In this document: positions 1 to 9,136 of the stretch, piece after piece
How the letters are laid out: every line of letters starts with the position of its first letter
How positions within the stretch are numbered: position 1 is the stretch's first letter
Assembly (NCBI GenBank): GCA_050291745.1
Contig: JBNKKI010000173.1
Span: 16,807 to 80,806 of the forward strand
Source of the DNA: JACNJF01 sp050291745
Lineage (GTDB): Bacteria > Pseudomonadota > Gammaproteobacteria > GCA-001735895
Length of the DNA stretch: 64,000 nt
Direction of reading: 5' to 3'
Translations under genes and position numbers: made by a program
Notes under the pieces: model-generated
The model's input: the letters and a program-made list of their open reading frames with translations, nothing else
Told to the model about the DNA's origin: nothing
Database searches by the model: none

Positions 1-49
1 GTGTATCGGTGTCGGTCAGGGAATTGCTGTTATCCTTGAACGCAGTTAA
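1..49 (+). CDS. C-terminal end of a thiolase (acetyl-CoA acetyltransferase family), partial
   Basis: The window opens inside a gene whose last 15 codons, read from base 2, give CIGVGQGIAVILERS followed by TAA. This matches the glycine-rich C-terminal motif of thiolases (CIGGGQG-type), which contains the second catalytic cysteine that deprotonates the substrate. Thiolases cleave or form acetoacetyl-CoA or 3-ketoacyl-CoA. Only the tail is visible, so degradative (FadA) and biosynthetic (AtoB/PhaA) types cannot be told apart. The next gene starts 26 bases downstream on the same strand and could be co-transcribed. Confidence 0.75.
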   Translation, partial: CIGVGQGIAVILERS

Positions 50-75
50 CTTTAGCTTTTAACCGGGGAACTTAA

Positions 76-1578
76 ATGTCTTACAATGAAATATTAGAAA
101 ATCTTGATTTTGAGCCTTCTGATTACCTTAATGGTAGCTTGCTCGTTCATTCTCCTATTGATGGCTCTCATATTTCTACTGTAGCTGAAATAAATGCATC
201 CGAAATGGATACTATAATTGCTCAGGCGAAAATTGCATTTAACAGCTGGAAAAATGTACCTGCTCCCCGCCGTGGCGAACTGGTACGTTTACTGGCTGAT
301 GAATTACGAAAATCAAAACAGGAACTGGGTAAGCTGGTTACTTTAGAGTGTGGAAAAATATATTCTGAAGGATTGGGTGAAGTTCAGGAAATGATTGATA
401 TCTGTGATTTTGCAGTGGGTCTATCACGTCAACTGTATGGCTTAACTATTGCTTCCGAACGGCCAGGACACACGATGCGGGAAAGCTGGCAACCACTGGG
501 AATAGTCGGCATTATTTCATCTTTTAATTTCCCGGTTGCCGTCTGGTCATGGAATACCGCGCTGGCACTGGTCTGTGGTAACAGTATTATCTGGAAACCT
601 TCAGAAAAAACGCCTTTAACCGCTATTGCCTGTGGAAAAATCCTGAATCGTGCTCTGGCCCGATTTGCTGATGCACCGGCTAATCTTCACCAGATAGCAA
701 TAGGTGGCAGAGATATCGGTGAAGCTCTGGTGAAAAATCATGATATAGCTTTAATCAGTGCAACAGGCAGTACTCGTATGGGTAAAACAGTTGCACCGAT
801 AGTAGCCGAACGTTTTGGTCGTTCTATATTGGAGTTAGGTGGTAATAATGCAATGATAGTGACACCTTCTGCCGATCTGGATATGGCTGTGCGAGCTATT
901 CTTTTCAGTGCAGTCGGAACCTGTGGGCAACGTTGTACATCACTGCGCCGTTTGATTGTTCATAAAGATATTAAAAATCAATTATTACCAAAAATAAAAA
1001 AAGCCTACGCCAGTATTAGTATAGGTAATCCTCTGGATAGTAATAATCTTGTTGGCCCGTTAATTGATGAAAATGCCTATCAGGCTATGGAATCAGCTTT
1101 ACAGAAAGCAGAAAAAGATGGGGCGAGAGTGACTGGTGGTGAACGAACATTAGTTGGTAAATATCCTGATGCTTATTATGTAAAACCAGCTATAGTAGAA
1201 ATACAGGGTCAAAGTGAAATAGTTAAAAGTGAAACTTTCGCACCAATTCTATATGTTATGGAATATGAAGATTTTAATGATTCAATTAAAATGCAGAATG
1301 ATGTACCTCAGGGCTTGTCTTCCTGTATCTTTACTAATGATGTACGTGAAAGTGAATACTTTTTATCTGTAAGCGGTTCTGATTGTGGTATTGCCAATGT
1401 TAACATAGGCCCGAGTGGTGCAGAAATTGGCGGTGCTTTCGGTGGTGAAAAAGAAACAGGTGGTGGTCGGGAATCCGGGTCCGATGCCTGGAAAAGTTAT
1501 ATGCGCAGACAGACCAATACCGTCAATTATTCCACAGAATTACCCCTGGCTCAGGGTGTGGAATTTAATATAGATTAA
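76..1578 (+). CDS. amaB: ALDH7-family aldehyde dehydrogenase (alpha-aminoadipate semialdehyde / piperideine-6-carboxylate dehydrogenase type)
   Basis: This 500-residue NAD(P)-dependent aldehyde dehydrogenase would oxidise an aldehyde to its carboxylate in the cytosol. The ALDH motifs are clear: FNFPVAVWSWN, WKPSEKTPL for cofactor binding, the catalytic Glu in LELGGNNA, and the catalytic Cys in GTCGQRCTSLRR. The C-terminal stretch GGAFGGEKETGGGRESGSDAW is the hallmark of ALDH7 (antiquitin), whose bacterial members (AmaB/Pcd) act in lysine catabolism on alpha-aminoadipic semialdehyde. The length is normal. The ATG at 76 follows a GGGGAA ribosome-binding site. It lies just after a thiolase, consistent with lysine or amino-acid degradation, but the substrate is inferred from family only. 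Confidence 0.88.
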   Translation: MSYNEILENLDFEPSDYLNGSLLVHSPIDGSHISTVAEINASEMDTIIAQAKIAFNSWKNVPAPRRGELVRLLADELRKSKQELGKLVTLECGKIYSEGLGEVQEMIDICDFAVGLSRQLYGLTIASERPGHTMRESWQPLGIVGIISSFNFPVAVWSWNTALALVCGNSIIWKPSEKTPLTAIACGKILNRALARFADAPANLHQIAIGGRDIGEALVKNHDIALISATGSTRMGKTVAPIVAERFGRSILELGGNNAMIVTPSADLDMAVRAILFSAVGTCGQRCTSLRRLIVHKDIKNQLLPKIKKAYASISIGNPLDSNNLVGPLIDENAYQAMESALQKAEKDGARVTGGERTLVGKYPDAYYVKPAIVEIQGQSEIVKSETFAPILYVMEYEDFNDSIKMQNDVPQGLSSCIFTNDVRESEYFLSVSGSDCGIANVNIGPSGAEIGGAFGGEKETGGGRESGSDAWKSYMRRQTNTVNYSTELPLAQGVEFNID

Positions 1579-1670
1579 ACCTGGAAAAAAACAGTATTTA
1601 TATTTTACCGTTGATATTCTGGTGATCAGCGGCAGATTTAACAGACTGATTTTTTATAAGCTTATCAACT

Positions 1671-1695
1671 GCGATACTAAATTAATTAGTATCGC
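1671..1695. terminator. Hairpin between aldehyde dehydrogenase and small minus-strand gene
   Basis: A perfect 10-bp stem (GCGATACTAA / TTAGTATCGC) with a 5-base loop lies between two convergent genes. A clean T-run directly after the stem is absent on both strands, so it may be a bidirectional or weak terminator. The call rests on position and symmetry only. Confidence 0.4.
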
Positions 1696-1739
1696 GCAAT
1701 AAAAAACTTGCAGATTTTTGCTGCGAATATTTGAAAGTT

Positions 1740-1931
1740 TTAGTGCGTCAGCTGTCTGTACTGTGAAAATAATTTCACAGATAAATTATGAGCCTTGTTG
1801 TGTAGCCATTTTTTAAAATCTGAAGCTAATTCTGCAATATAATCTGCACGCATTTGTTCTGCTTCGTGCATATAATAGTTCAGGTCTATTTCACCATTTT
1901 CGTCGGTTTTAAATTCAAATTCATTTGTCAT
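1740..1931 (-). CDS. Small protein of about 63 residues, function unknown
   Basis: I prefer the start at MTNEFEFKTD because AGGGGAA lies at proper distance upstream; the longer form adds 14 residues without such a site. The protein has an acidic N-terminus (EFEFKTDENGEID) followed by a helix-prone region with AEQMRADYIAELASDFKKWL. It loosely resembles a family of short bacterial proteins with an EFEF...GEID start and a hydrophilic helix (I recall the label RSP_7527 family), but I am not sure of that assignment. No signal peptide or membrane segment is seen. It is divergent from the LysR gene with only about 45 bases between, so the two probably share a regulatory region. Confidence 0.5.
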   Translation of the reverse strand: MTNEFEFKTDENGEIDLNYYMHEAEQMRADYIAELASDFKKWLHNKAHNLSVKLFSQYRQLTH

Positions 1932-1976
1932 GTCGTTCCCCTGTAAAGCTATGGTTAGGATATTAGTATTCAATTA

Positions 1977-2936
1977 TTGATTGCACAAACGATCATATTT
2001 CAGCAGAATGATGAATATTATTCACCTGAGAAAACTGTCATCAGACGCCTACCGCCATTAAATTCACTTCGGGTATTTGAATCTGCCGCCAGGCATGAAA
2101 GTTTCGCTGCGGCCGCAGAAGAATTATTTATTACCGCATCCGCTGTGAGTCATCAGGTAAAAGCGCTGGAAAGATATCTGGGCCTGAAATTATTTAACCG
2201 TCTTAATCGTAAGGTAGAACTGACCGCAGCAGGCCGAAATTATCTGACTCCGGTCAAGCAATCTCTGAATGAAATGGAAGTTGCTACTCAGCATATAGTT
2301 TCTAATCCTGAGACTGAAATTGTAACCATTAGTACGGCACCAAATTTTCTGGTGCGCTGGTTAATGCCTCGCTTAAAAGACTTTCAGCAAAAGTACCCGG
2401 ATGTTGAATTACAGTTAACGGCATCCAATGATATTGTTGATTTATACAAAACGAATATCGACATGGCGATTTATTTTGGGCATGGCGACTGGCACGATAT
2501 CGATGTGCATTTTCTGCATAAAGTTTATCTGGTACCCGTATGCAGTCCTGATTTATTATCAGAAGGTTTAACGCTGGATGAACCGGAAGATTTAAAAAAA
2601 TTTACTTTGATTCATGTGACAAAGCGATTATTTGAGTGGCCGGAGTGGCTGGAACTGGCCAACATGACGAGCAAAGGATTTTCCAGAGGCCTGCAATTAT
2701 CCAGTAGTCAATTAGCGACTTCAGCTGCACGTGAATGCTTAGGTATTGCGTTAGCTGATTCAACCCTGACTGCGCGGGAAATTGAACAGGGAAAATTACT
2801 CAAGCCATTTGATTTACTACTGGATAGTCAAAGATCGTTTTATCTGGTTCAACAAAAAAACAGACCTATGACAGAAGGTATGCGCGTATTTAAAGACTGG
2901 CTTATTTCAGAAATGAAAAAGAATACGGATGCTTAG
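1977..2936 (+). CDS. LysR-family transcriptional regulator, GcvA-like
   Basis: A winged helix-turn-helix of the LysR type lies at about residues 26-85 (LPPLNSLRVFESAARH, then FAAAAEELFITASAVSHQVKAL), followed by a periplasmic-binding-like effector domain to residue 319. The RLPPLNSLRVFE start resembles GcvA, the glycine-cleavage regulator, and GcvA-like activators of other amino-acid genes. The ORF begins at TTG with no convincing ribosome-binding site, and carries about 20 residues before the point where GcvA proteins normally start. The true start is therefore uncertain. It is divergent from the small gene at 1740-1931; its target could be that gene or the adjacent aldehyde dehydrogenase (inference). 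Confidence 0.85.
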   Translation: MIAQTIIFQQNDEYYSPEKTVIRRLPPLNSLRVFESAARHESFAAAAEELFITASAVSHQVKALERYLGLKLFNRLNRKVELTAAGRNYLTPVKQSLNEMEVATQHIVSNPETEIVTISTAPNFLVRWLMPRLKDFQQKYPDVELQLTASNDIVDLYKTNIDMAIYFGHGDWHDIDVHFLHKVYLVPVCSPDLLSEGLTLDEPEDLKKFTLIHVTKRLFEWPEWLELANMTSKGFSRGLQLSSSQLATSAARECLGIALADSTLTAREIEQGKLLKPFDLLLDSQRSFYLVQQKNRPMTEGMRVFKDWLISEMKKNTDA

Positions 2937-2987
2937 ATAAACGCTAATCAATTTATAATTTTGAGACTCAGGGAGTTAAACACTCAT

Positions 2988-4745
2988 TTAATAATGATAA
3001 GCCTTTTCGACCATATTTTTACTTAATACGCCGAAAATATAATGCTTATTTGAATGCGTACTACGTTCTACAAAGAGAGCTTCAAAGTTTCCCTTTTCAA
3101 GTAATTCATAAGCTTCCTGTAAATCGGCTTCCAGATGAATCGAGCCAACCTGCCAGCGCAACGCTGGAATTTCCAGCAGATTGATAAACTCAAGTTCTTT
3201 ACCCTTATTGGTTTCTATATATTTTGCCAGTTCGATTGCAGGCATCAGGGCTTCCGGCATATTCTCATTATCGATAAGAATAAATAGAGGTTTATTTTTC
3301 AGTATTTCATGTGCCAGACGAGAGGAAATGAGATTATCCACATGTAAAAAATTCTGTTCCATGACACTACCAACACCCATCCGTCGCAGGCTTTGCAAAA
3401 TGGGGTTGGTATTATAATCCTGGCCGGAACTTTTCAGCATAGACAGAAACAGGGATTCCTTTCTGAATAATTCACTGGCCGTTACTCCGGAGATAACTAC
3501 CGCCAGCATACCGGGTAAAATTACAGCTGGATTATCTGTCAGTTCCAACATTGCCACCAGCGCGGCAAGTGGTGCCTGTAGACTGGCCGACATCATTGCT
3601 CCCATGCCAAGTAGAGCATAAAAGCCAACTTCAGTATCAAGCTCAAATGGGAGTAACAGAAATATTTTTGCAAGCAGTGCTCCCAGCATTGCGCCAATAA
3701 AAAGTGTCGGCCCGATCATACCGCCAGGTACGCCCAATCCGACAACGATAGAGGTTGCCAGCAATTTACCGATAACCAGAAAAACCAGCAGAACAATAGT
3801 TAAATGTCCATTTAAGGCAAGTTCAACCGTATCGTATCCAATACTCATCAGTTGTGGAATAAACATTCCGCTAAGACCCATAAAAGCGCCAGCCAATAAT
3901 AAGCGCCACCAGATAGGGATTTGCTTACTACTACTGGCAAAATGCTGTAATAAATGTATAAAAATTGCTGATACTGTACCCGCCAGAAGGCCCAGAATAA
4001 CGACCAGAAATAAATCACTCAATGAACCCATTTCCATGATAGGAACGGCAAAGGCGGGGGCAGTACCAAATACAGCATTCGACAGGGTAGTCGCCGCTAC
4101 TGCGGCTAAAATCACTGGAATAAAACTGCTTAAAGTATATTCCATCAGCACCACTTCCAGTGCAAAAATAACGCCAGCCAGGGGCGTGTTAAATGAAGCA
4201 GCAATACCCGCAGCAGTGCCGCAGGCGACGAATATCCGAATAGTATTATTAGGAAGCGAAAAATATTGCCCCATCAGGCTGGCAGCAGCCGCACCCAGAA
4301 ACACATGAGGGCCTTCCCGGCCTACCGAGTGACCACTGATTATGGCGATGGCTGCGCCCACAAACTGCAGTATAAAACCACGTATAGTGAAATGCGCCTG
4401 ATGATAGGTCATACGTTCCATGACCCTGGCCACACCTAAAACATGCATTCCTTTACCAGCATAACGAAATAATAGAGCAAGCAGAATTGCCCCGATGATC
4501 GGAAAGGTGAAATTCGCCCATTCAGGTAAAGCTTCATAATTATCAGATCCCTGACCGGGTAGAATAAAGTCCTGACTATTCTCAACCAGCATTCGAAACA
4601 GGATGATTACTGCTCCTGAAAGTAATCCGCTGAGTAAACCGAATAAAGATAAAGGCAATAAGGCATCAGAACGGGCAAGATGAATACGCATGGTATCCAG
4701 TCGATTGATACGTTGATAAGCGTTATTGACCGATTCTTTTTTCAA
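2988..4745 (-). CDS. ClC-family chloride transporter/channel with C-terminal CBS-like domain
   Basis: This 585-residue inner-membrane protein has the ClC signature elements: GREGPHVFLGAAAA (containing the gating glutamate typical of H+/Cl- exchangers), a GVPGGMIGPTLFIGA region equivalent to GxFxP, and many hydrophobic segments to about residue 440. The cytosolic tail (about 450-585) looks like a CBS pair with weak sequence conservation. Such proteins exchange chloride for protons and can help with acid stress. The listed start is TTG; an ATG 18 codons downstream (base 4691) is an alternative, and neither has a strong ribosome-binding site. It is convergent with the LysR gene. Confidence 0.88.
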   Translation of the reverse strand: MKKESVNNAYQRINRLDTMRIHLARSDALLPLSLFGLLSGLLSGAVIILFRMLVENSQDFILPGQGSDNYEALPEWANFTFPIIGAILLALLFRYAGKGMHVLGVARVMERMTYHQAHFTIRGFILQFVGAAIAIISGHSVGREGPHVFLGAAAASLMGQYFSLPNNTIRIFVACGTAAGIAASFNTPLAGVIFALEVVLMEYTLSSFIPVILAAVAATTLSNAVFGTAPAFAVPIMEMGSLSDLFLVVILGLLAGTVSAIFIHLLQHFASSSKQIPIWWRLLLAGAFMGLSGMFIPQLMSIGYDTVELALNGHLTIVLLVFLVIGKLLATSIVVGLGVPGGMIGPTLFIGAMLGALLAKIFLLLPFELDTEVGFYALLGMGAMMSASLQAPLAALVAMLELTDNPAVILPGMLAVVISGVTASELFRKESLFLSMLKSSGQDYNTNPILQSLRRMGVGSVMEQNFLHVDNLISSRLAHEILKNKPLFILIDNENMPEALMPAIELAKYIETNKGKELEFINLLEIPALRWQVGSIHLEADLQEAYELLEKGNFEALFVERSTHSNKHYIFGVLSKNMVEKAYHY

Positions 4746-4881
4746 AACAAGTTCAAACTTCTTAAGGTTTATTTAGTGTATTACTTATTTCACTAAAATG
4801 TCAGTTAGTTTATTTTGCTGAAAACACAAGTTTTTATCCAATAATACAATTCGCAATTCTGCTATTATCTGCAGCCTTAAA

Positions 4882-5012
4882 CCTGGAATCCGCAGTTGGA
4901 CGAGTCAGTTCGTAGCGGGATGTCCCGATTGGGTGATTATACACATCAACTGTCATGGTTTATGAAACAGTGGGTTAAGCTCTATTGCGAGCGGTCAACT
5001 GCGGAATTCAGC
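4882..5012 (+). repeat. Family A inverted-repeat element, internally deleted copy (131 bp)
   Basis: It starts CCTGGAATCCGCAGTTGGAC and ends GCGGTCAACTGCGGAATTCAGC, so the two ends are inverted repeats. It lacks about 100 bp of the central part found in the 235-bp copies. It is flanked by perfect TTAAA direct repeats (4877-4881 and 5013-5017), a 5-bp target duplication. There is no coding capacity. It lies in the promoter region of the MATE gene. Confidence 0.85.
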
Positions 5013-5045
5013 TTAAACTAACCCGGAAATATATAAGCCATAAAA

Positions 5046-6467
5046 ATGAATCAATTGCTGGACGAAACACACCAACCCAAAGCCCACCTTGAAGGAACAC
5101 TAAGTCAGCGGGTTAAATTTGAATGGGCGACACTGGCCCGTCTGGGCGCCCCCATTTTAATTGCTCAATTAGCACAAATGGCGAATGGTGTCATCGATAC
5201 CCTGATGGCAGGACGAGCCAGTGCTGATGATTTAACCGGAGTAGCTATAGGCTATAGCTTATGGGTGCCGATTTTCCTTTTTGTCATAGGCGTGTTAAAT
5301 GCTCAGCAACCACTTATCTCCGGTTTTAACGGTGCCAAACAATTTGAAAAGGTTTCTCCTGTTGCCTGGCATGGTATTTATTTTGCGATTTTGGCCGCCA
5401 TCGCCGCAATTATTGGATTAAATCAGATTGACCCAGTTTTACAGTGGTTAAAAATGGAAGCTAACCCGGCGACAATAACCAATGGATATTTATTTGCGTT
5501 TTCCATGGGTATACCGGCAATTCTGTTAATTCTAGCACTACGCGGATTGACCGATGGACTGGGTCATACGCGTATCATCATGGTGTTTACCATAATATCA
5601 ACTGCGATCAATACGCCTCTTAATTACATTTTTATTTTTGGTAAGTTTGGTTTTCCCGAAATGGGTGGTGTCGGATGCGGTTGGGCCACTACGATTGCTA
5701 ACTGGATCGCAGTGATTGCGCTATGGATTTATATTCACCGGGCCAGGACATTTAAACGATTTCATCTATGGTCAAATCGAATGAGGCCCAATTTTGAACA
5801 GTTTAAGACATTATTGCGACTGGGTATTCCCATTGGCTTTACTATTTTTGTTGAAGCTACAATGTTTTCTGTTATCGCCCTGTTACTGGCACCGCTAGGC
5901 TCAATTGTTGTTGCCGGTCATCAAATTGCACTCAATATCGTCAGTGTCCTGTTTATGGTGCCGCTCAGCCTCGGTATGGCGCTCACCTTGCGTATCAGTT
6001 TCCTGATTGGTGCTAATCAATGTGACAGTGTACGTCTTGTCGCTCGCAGCTCAATTATTCTGGCTCTGATCATTGCCTTCAGTTTTGCCACATTTTTACT
6101 GTTTAATAGAGCCACCCTGGTAGGATGGTACAGTAATGATAAGGATGTTCTGTTAATGGCGACTCACTTATTACTTTTTGGTGCAGTGTTTCAAATTGCA
6201 GATGTAGTCCAGGTGAGTTGTATTAGTGCATTACGTGGATTTAAAGATACCCGTATTCCCATGTTTATCATGCTGTTTTCCTTTTGGGTAATTGGCATTC
6301 CGCTAGGCTATAGTCTGACTTTTAATAACTGGATAACTGAGCCAATGGGTGCAGCTGGTTTCTGGGCAGGATTAATTGCCGGTCTGGCCCATGCCGCCTT
6401 CTGGTTAATTTTACGATTGATGTGGATAAGTCGAAAAATTGCAGATCAACAGGTTTTTCCAGGTTAA
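5046..6467 (+). CDS. MATE-family multidrug/Na+ or H+ antiporter (NorM type)
   Basis: This 473-residue protein has about 12 transmembrane segments arranged as two MATE repeats. The family pattern is visible in ARLGAPILIAQLAQMANGVIDTLMAGRAS near residue 32 and in the second half LLRLGIPIGFTIFVEATMFS. NorM-type proteins expel cationic drugs and dyes in exchange for Na+ or H+. The ATG at 5046 has no strong ribosome-binding site. A family A element (4882-5012) ends 33 bases before the start codon, so the gene's promoter is either inside or displaced by that element. It is convergent with the EamA gene that follows. Confidence 0.9.
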   Translation: MNQLLDETHQPKAHLEGTLSQRVKFEWATLARLGAPILIAQLAQMANGVIDTLMAGRASADDLTGVAIGYSLWVPIFLFVIGVLNAQQPLISGFNGAKQFEKVSPVAWHGIYFAILAAIAAIIGLNQIDPVLQWLKMEANPATITNGYLFAFSMGIPAILLILALRGLTDGLGHTRIIMVFTIISTAINTPLNYIFIFGKFGFPEMGGVGCGWATTIANWIAVIALWIYIHRARTFKRFHLWSNRMRPNFEQFKTLLRLGIPIGFTIFVEATMFSVIALLLAPLGSIVVAGHQIALNIVSVLFMVPLSLGMALTLRISFLIGANQCDSVRLVARSSIILALIIAFSFATFLLFNRATLVGWYSNDKDVLLMATHLLLFGAVFQIADVVQVSCISALRGFKDTRIPMFIMLFSFWVIGIPLGYSLTFNNWITEPMGAAGFWAGLIAGLAHAAFWLILRLMWISRKIADQQVFPG

Positions 6468-6522
6468 TAATCTCTTGAAATAATATGCGATAGCCAAATC
6501 GGAGTTAGTCGGGCTTATTGTT

Positions 6523-7422
6523 TTAGTTCTTTACCCGAGAATTATGTTCGGCTTTAAAGCGGGTCAAAGCAATGCCAAGCAGAATAATTGCCAGTGAAAA
6601 AAGGCTGCTCATATTCATCGGTTCAGAAAGTACCCACACACCAGCCAGAAAAGCGACTACTGGAATTAAATAATTAATGGTCGATAGAAAAGTCGGGCCT
6701 GCCCGCTCAATTACTGCAAACAAAATAATCGATGCGATACCGGTTGGAGCAATACCAAGCCAGATAAGCGACCATAGTGAAGCTGAACTAATTTTGCTCC
6801 ACTCAACATGCTGCTGTGCTAACCATATTGGTAATAAACAGAAGGTGGCGGCAATTAATACACCGGCCCCGGCAACCATTGGATTGAAAGCTGGCAAGCG
6901 TCTTACAAGAATTGTATTAAGAGCATAACTACAGGCTGCAATAAAAACGGCAATCGCACTTAAAATTTCACGGGATTCACTGGTAAAAACAGGGCCAAGT
7001 AATAATGTGACGCCTGTTATTCCCAGTATAAAACCTATAATTTTAAATCGGTTCAGAGATTCCTGAGGTATAAAATAATGAGCAAGAATCATTGTCATCA
7101 AAGGCATGATTGCCATAATCATGCCGGCCAGACCGGAATCCAGTGTTTGCTGTCCCCAGGCAATTAGAAAAAAAGGAAATAAATTGCCGACAAAACCGTA
7201 CAGACTGAAGATAAGCCAACTTCGCAAATCAAAAGGTAAGCGTCTGTTTCGACCATACATATAAGCTGTGACGATCAAAGCGCCTATCAGTACACGAAAA
7301 AAAACTAACGACAGTGGATCAACCGATCTGACAGCTATAGATGTAAACATGAATGAAGTGCCCCATAGTAAAACAAGGCTCATCAGCAGCATCCAGTTTA
7401 TTAGTGTAGTGTTTGATTTCAT
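6523..7422 (-). CDS. EamA/DMT-superfamily transporter
   Basis: About 299 residues with ten predicted membrane segments in two EamA repeats (N-half around LLWGTSFMFTSIAVRSVDPLSLVFFRV, C-half around ACSYALNTILVRRLPAFNPM and WLGIAPTGIASIILFAVIERAGPTFLS). Drug/metabolite transporters of this type usually export amino acids or other small metabolites. The longest frame begins at GTG 7428; the ATG at 7422, preceded by AGGTGA, seems a better start. No partner gene is adjacent, so the substrate is unknown. Confidence 0.85.
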   Translation of the reverse strand: MKSNTTLINWMLLMSLVLLWGTSFMFTSIAVRSVDPLSLVFFRVLIGALIVTAYMYGRNRRLPFDLRSWLIFSLYGFVGNLFPFFLIAWGQQTLDSGLAGMIMAIMPLMTMILAHYFIPQESLNRFKIIGFILGITGVTLLLGPVFTSESREILSAIAVFIAACSYALNTILVRRLPAFNPMVAGAGVLIAATFCLLPIWLAQQHVEWSKISSASLWSLIWLGIAPTGIASIILFAVIERAGPTFLSTINYLIPVVAFLAGVWVLSEPMNMSSLFSLAIILLGIALTRFKAEHNSRVKN

Positions 7423-7576
7423 AATCACCTATTTTAGAGCAAATTCGATTAGTAAACTGATATTTTGCAGATCAACTCAGGGTTGTGAAAAAGTTATTGA
7501 TCCGCCTGGTGAAACGCTATAAATTCAGCAATCTGCTCAAATCCTGTAGATATTAGACAGAGATAGAAAGGTTAAA

Positions 7577-7699
7577 CCTGCAATTCAATTCGTAGCGGGA
7601 TACACTGATTGGGTGATTTTTTCACATCATACACATCAACTGTCATGATTAAAACAGTGGATTAATCTCTATAGCGGGCGTTCTACTGCGCAATTCAGG
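7577..7699 (+). repeat. Family A inverted-repeat element, diverged and deleted copy (123 bp)
   Basis: It begins CCTGCAATTCAATTCGTAGC and ends TGCGCAATTCAGG. The middle keeps the family A text GATTGGGTGATT and ACATCAACTGTCATG. It is flanked by TTAAA on the left and TTTAA on the right, so the target duplication is imperfect. It is non-coding and occupies most of the 370-base gap before the LysM-FecR gene. Confidence 0.75.
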
Positions 7700-7798
7700 T
7701 TTAATTGTAAAGAATTGTTACGAAGTTAATTAAGGCAAAATAAATACTTAAAAACTTGATAAACTACTTTTCTTTTAACTTGGCCCAGATGGAAAATC

Positions 7799-8890
7799 AT
7801 GAATTGTGCTTCAACTCCCCTAGCCAGAATACTGAGTTTATTTTTAATACTTTGGTTTACTCCACTAGCAGCGAGTGAATATATTGTTAAGCCCGGTGAT
7901 ACACTGACAGGCATAGCCAGACAACGCATAAGCCCTGATCTCCAATATAATTCACCACAAGTCGTTCAATTTATTAATCAGGTAATGCAACAAAATCCAT
8001 TGCAGTTTCCACAAAATAACCCGAACCAGCTATCCATTGGCATGAAATTAAACCTTCCCGATGGGAATCCCGTTCCAGAACCAAAGCCTGAGCCAGTCGT
8101 CGAAACAATCCCGGAAATCAAAGTGCCTGAAAAAATAATGGCACAAATCAGCCGCTTAAAAGGAACTGGCTGGATTATGCATAGTGACGAATCTAAAGAA
8201 CCACTAGTTGTCGGTCAAACTGTAAAGCAGGGCGATAGTATCCGTACAGAGCTGGATTCACAGGCAGTTGTTGAATTTGCTGATCAAGCCAGCCTGACGG
8301 TTAAAGAATCCAGTCAGGTTAATATTGCAGAATATCACTGGGATGAACAGGCTGGTACAGGTCGTTCAATTATAAATTTTCTGCAAGGAGCATTCCGCGC
8401 TGTTTCTGGCCTGATTGGAAAAAAAGATCCTAATGACTATGCCGTCAACACACCCGTAGCGACCATAGGAATCAGGGGAACAGATTTTGGCGCACGCTAT
8501 TGCGCAAGCAGTAGTTGTGAGATAAAAACAGGAGAAAACACAGTGACACTATCTCAAGGTATTTACATTGGTGTCCTTGATGGGCAAATCAGTTCTCATA
8601 GTGATGGCAAGGAAACCCTGGTAGATGCGGGCGAAGCCATATATCAGAAAGATGCCCAATCACCGGTTAAGCCGATTAAAAACCTGCCGGGTATTATATT
8701 CAGTGAAGCGGAAATAAAAACATATGCCCCGGCTCCCATGACAGTAATAGAACCAACTAAAATGGATAAAATACCATTTTACCAGGCCTTCTGGCTCAAC
8801 AGTCAGGGAAATGTTATGAAAGATAGTCAGGGTAATTGTATCCGTAGTAGTGATTACCGTACCGATCATCATGTTGTTGAATGCCAGTGA
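7799..8890 (+). CDS. Exported LysM and FecR domain protein
   Basis: A signal peptide (residues 1-25, ending PLAASE) is followed by a LysM peptidoglycan-binding motif (YIVKPGDTLTGIARQRI... IGMKLNLP, about 26-85), a proline-rich linker (PVPEPKPEPVVE) and a FecR domain (about 115-300) with the typical VNTPVATIGIRGTDFGARY segment. LysM-FecR proteins are periplasmic or envelope proteins; FecR domains often act in surface signalling or as structural beta domains. No sigma factor or TonB receptor gene is near, so classical FecIR signalling is unlikely. Two cysteines (C229 region, CASSSC) could form a disulfide. The role is unknown. Confidence 0.8.
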   Translation: MNCASTPLARILSLFLILWFTPLAASEYIVKPGDTLTGIARQRISPDLQYNSPQVVQFINQVMQQNPLQFPQNNPNQLSIGMKLNLPDGNPVPEPKPEPVVETIPEIKVPEKIMAQISRLKGTGWIMHSDESKEPLVVGQTVKQGDSIRTELDSQAVVEFADQASLTVKESSQVNIAEYHWDEQAGTGRSIINFLQGAFRAVSGLIGKKDPNDYAVNTPVATIGIRGTDFGARYCASSSCEIKTGENTVTLSQGIYIGVLDGQISSHSDGKETLVDAGEAIYQKDAQSPVKPIKNLPGIIFSEAEIKTYAPAPMTVIEPTKMDKIPFYQAFWLNSQGNVMKDSQGNCIRSSDYRTDHHVVECQ

Positions 8891-8909
8891 AGCAGTAACA
8901 GGCTTTCAA

Positions 8910-9108
8910 TCTGGAAAAATCAGTTAATCATGAAAGTCCAGGTAACAGCTTAATGCAGCTGATAAAATCAAAAACACGCTCATCACAAATCAGCTGACTA
9001 CGCTGTTTTTGATTTCCCGGCAATTGCTCTACCTACAGCCATCTCTGGCTTAGACCAGGCGCATCAATCTGTTACGCATCTTTTTCACGCTGAACTGATT
9101 TTTCCAGG
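8910..9108 (+). repeat. Family B inverted-repeat element (199 bp)
   Basis: The left end is TCTGGAAAAATCAGTT and the right end AACTGATTTTTCCAGG, an inverted pair. Perfect TTCAA direct repeats flank it (8905-8909 and 9109-9113). The body is over 80% the same by eye as the copies at 11422 and 13070, including AATCTGTTACGCATCTTTTT near the right end. It is non-coding. Confidence 0.85.
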
Positions 9109-9113
9109 TTCAA

Positions 9114-9136
9114 CTCGTCCAACTGCGGTTTCCAGG
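9114..9136 (-). repeat. Remnant of a family A element end
   Basis: The 23 bases CTCGTCCAACTGCGGTTTCCAGG (shown here in part: CAACTGCGGTTTCCAGG) match the outer end of family A elements and directly follow the target duplication of the family B copy. This suggests B inserted into or next to an older A copy. Confidence 0.6.

Noticed and set aside
1582..1597. CCTGGAAAAAAACAG after the aldehyde dehydrogenase stop as a family B end
   Set aside because: It matches only the first ten or so bases, loses the CAGTTG register, and has no partner end nearby.
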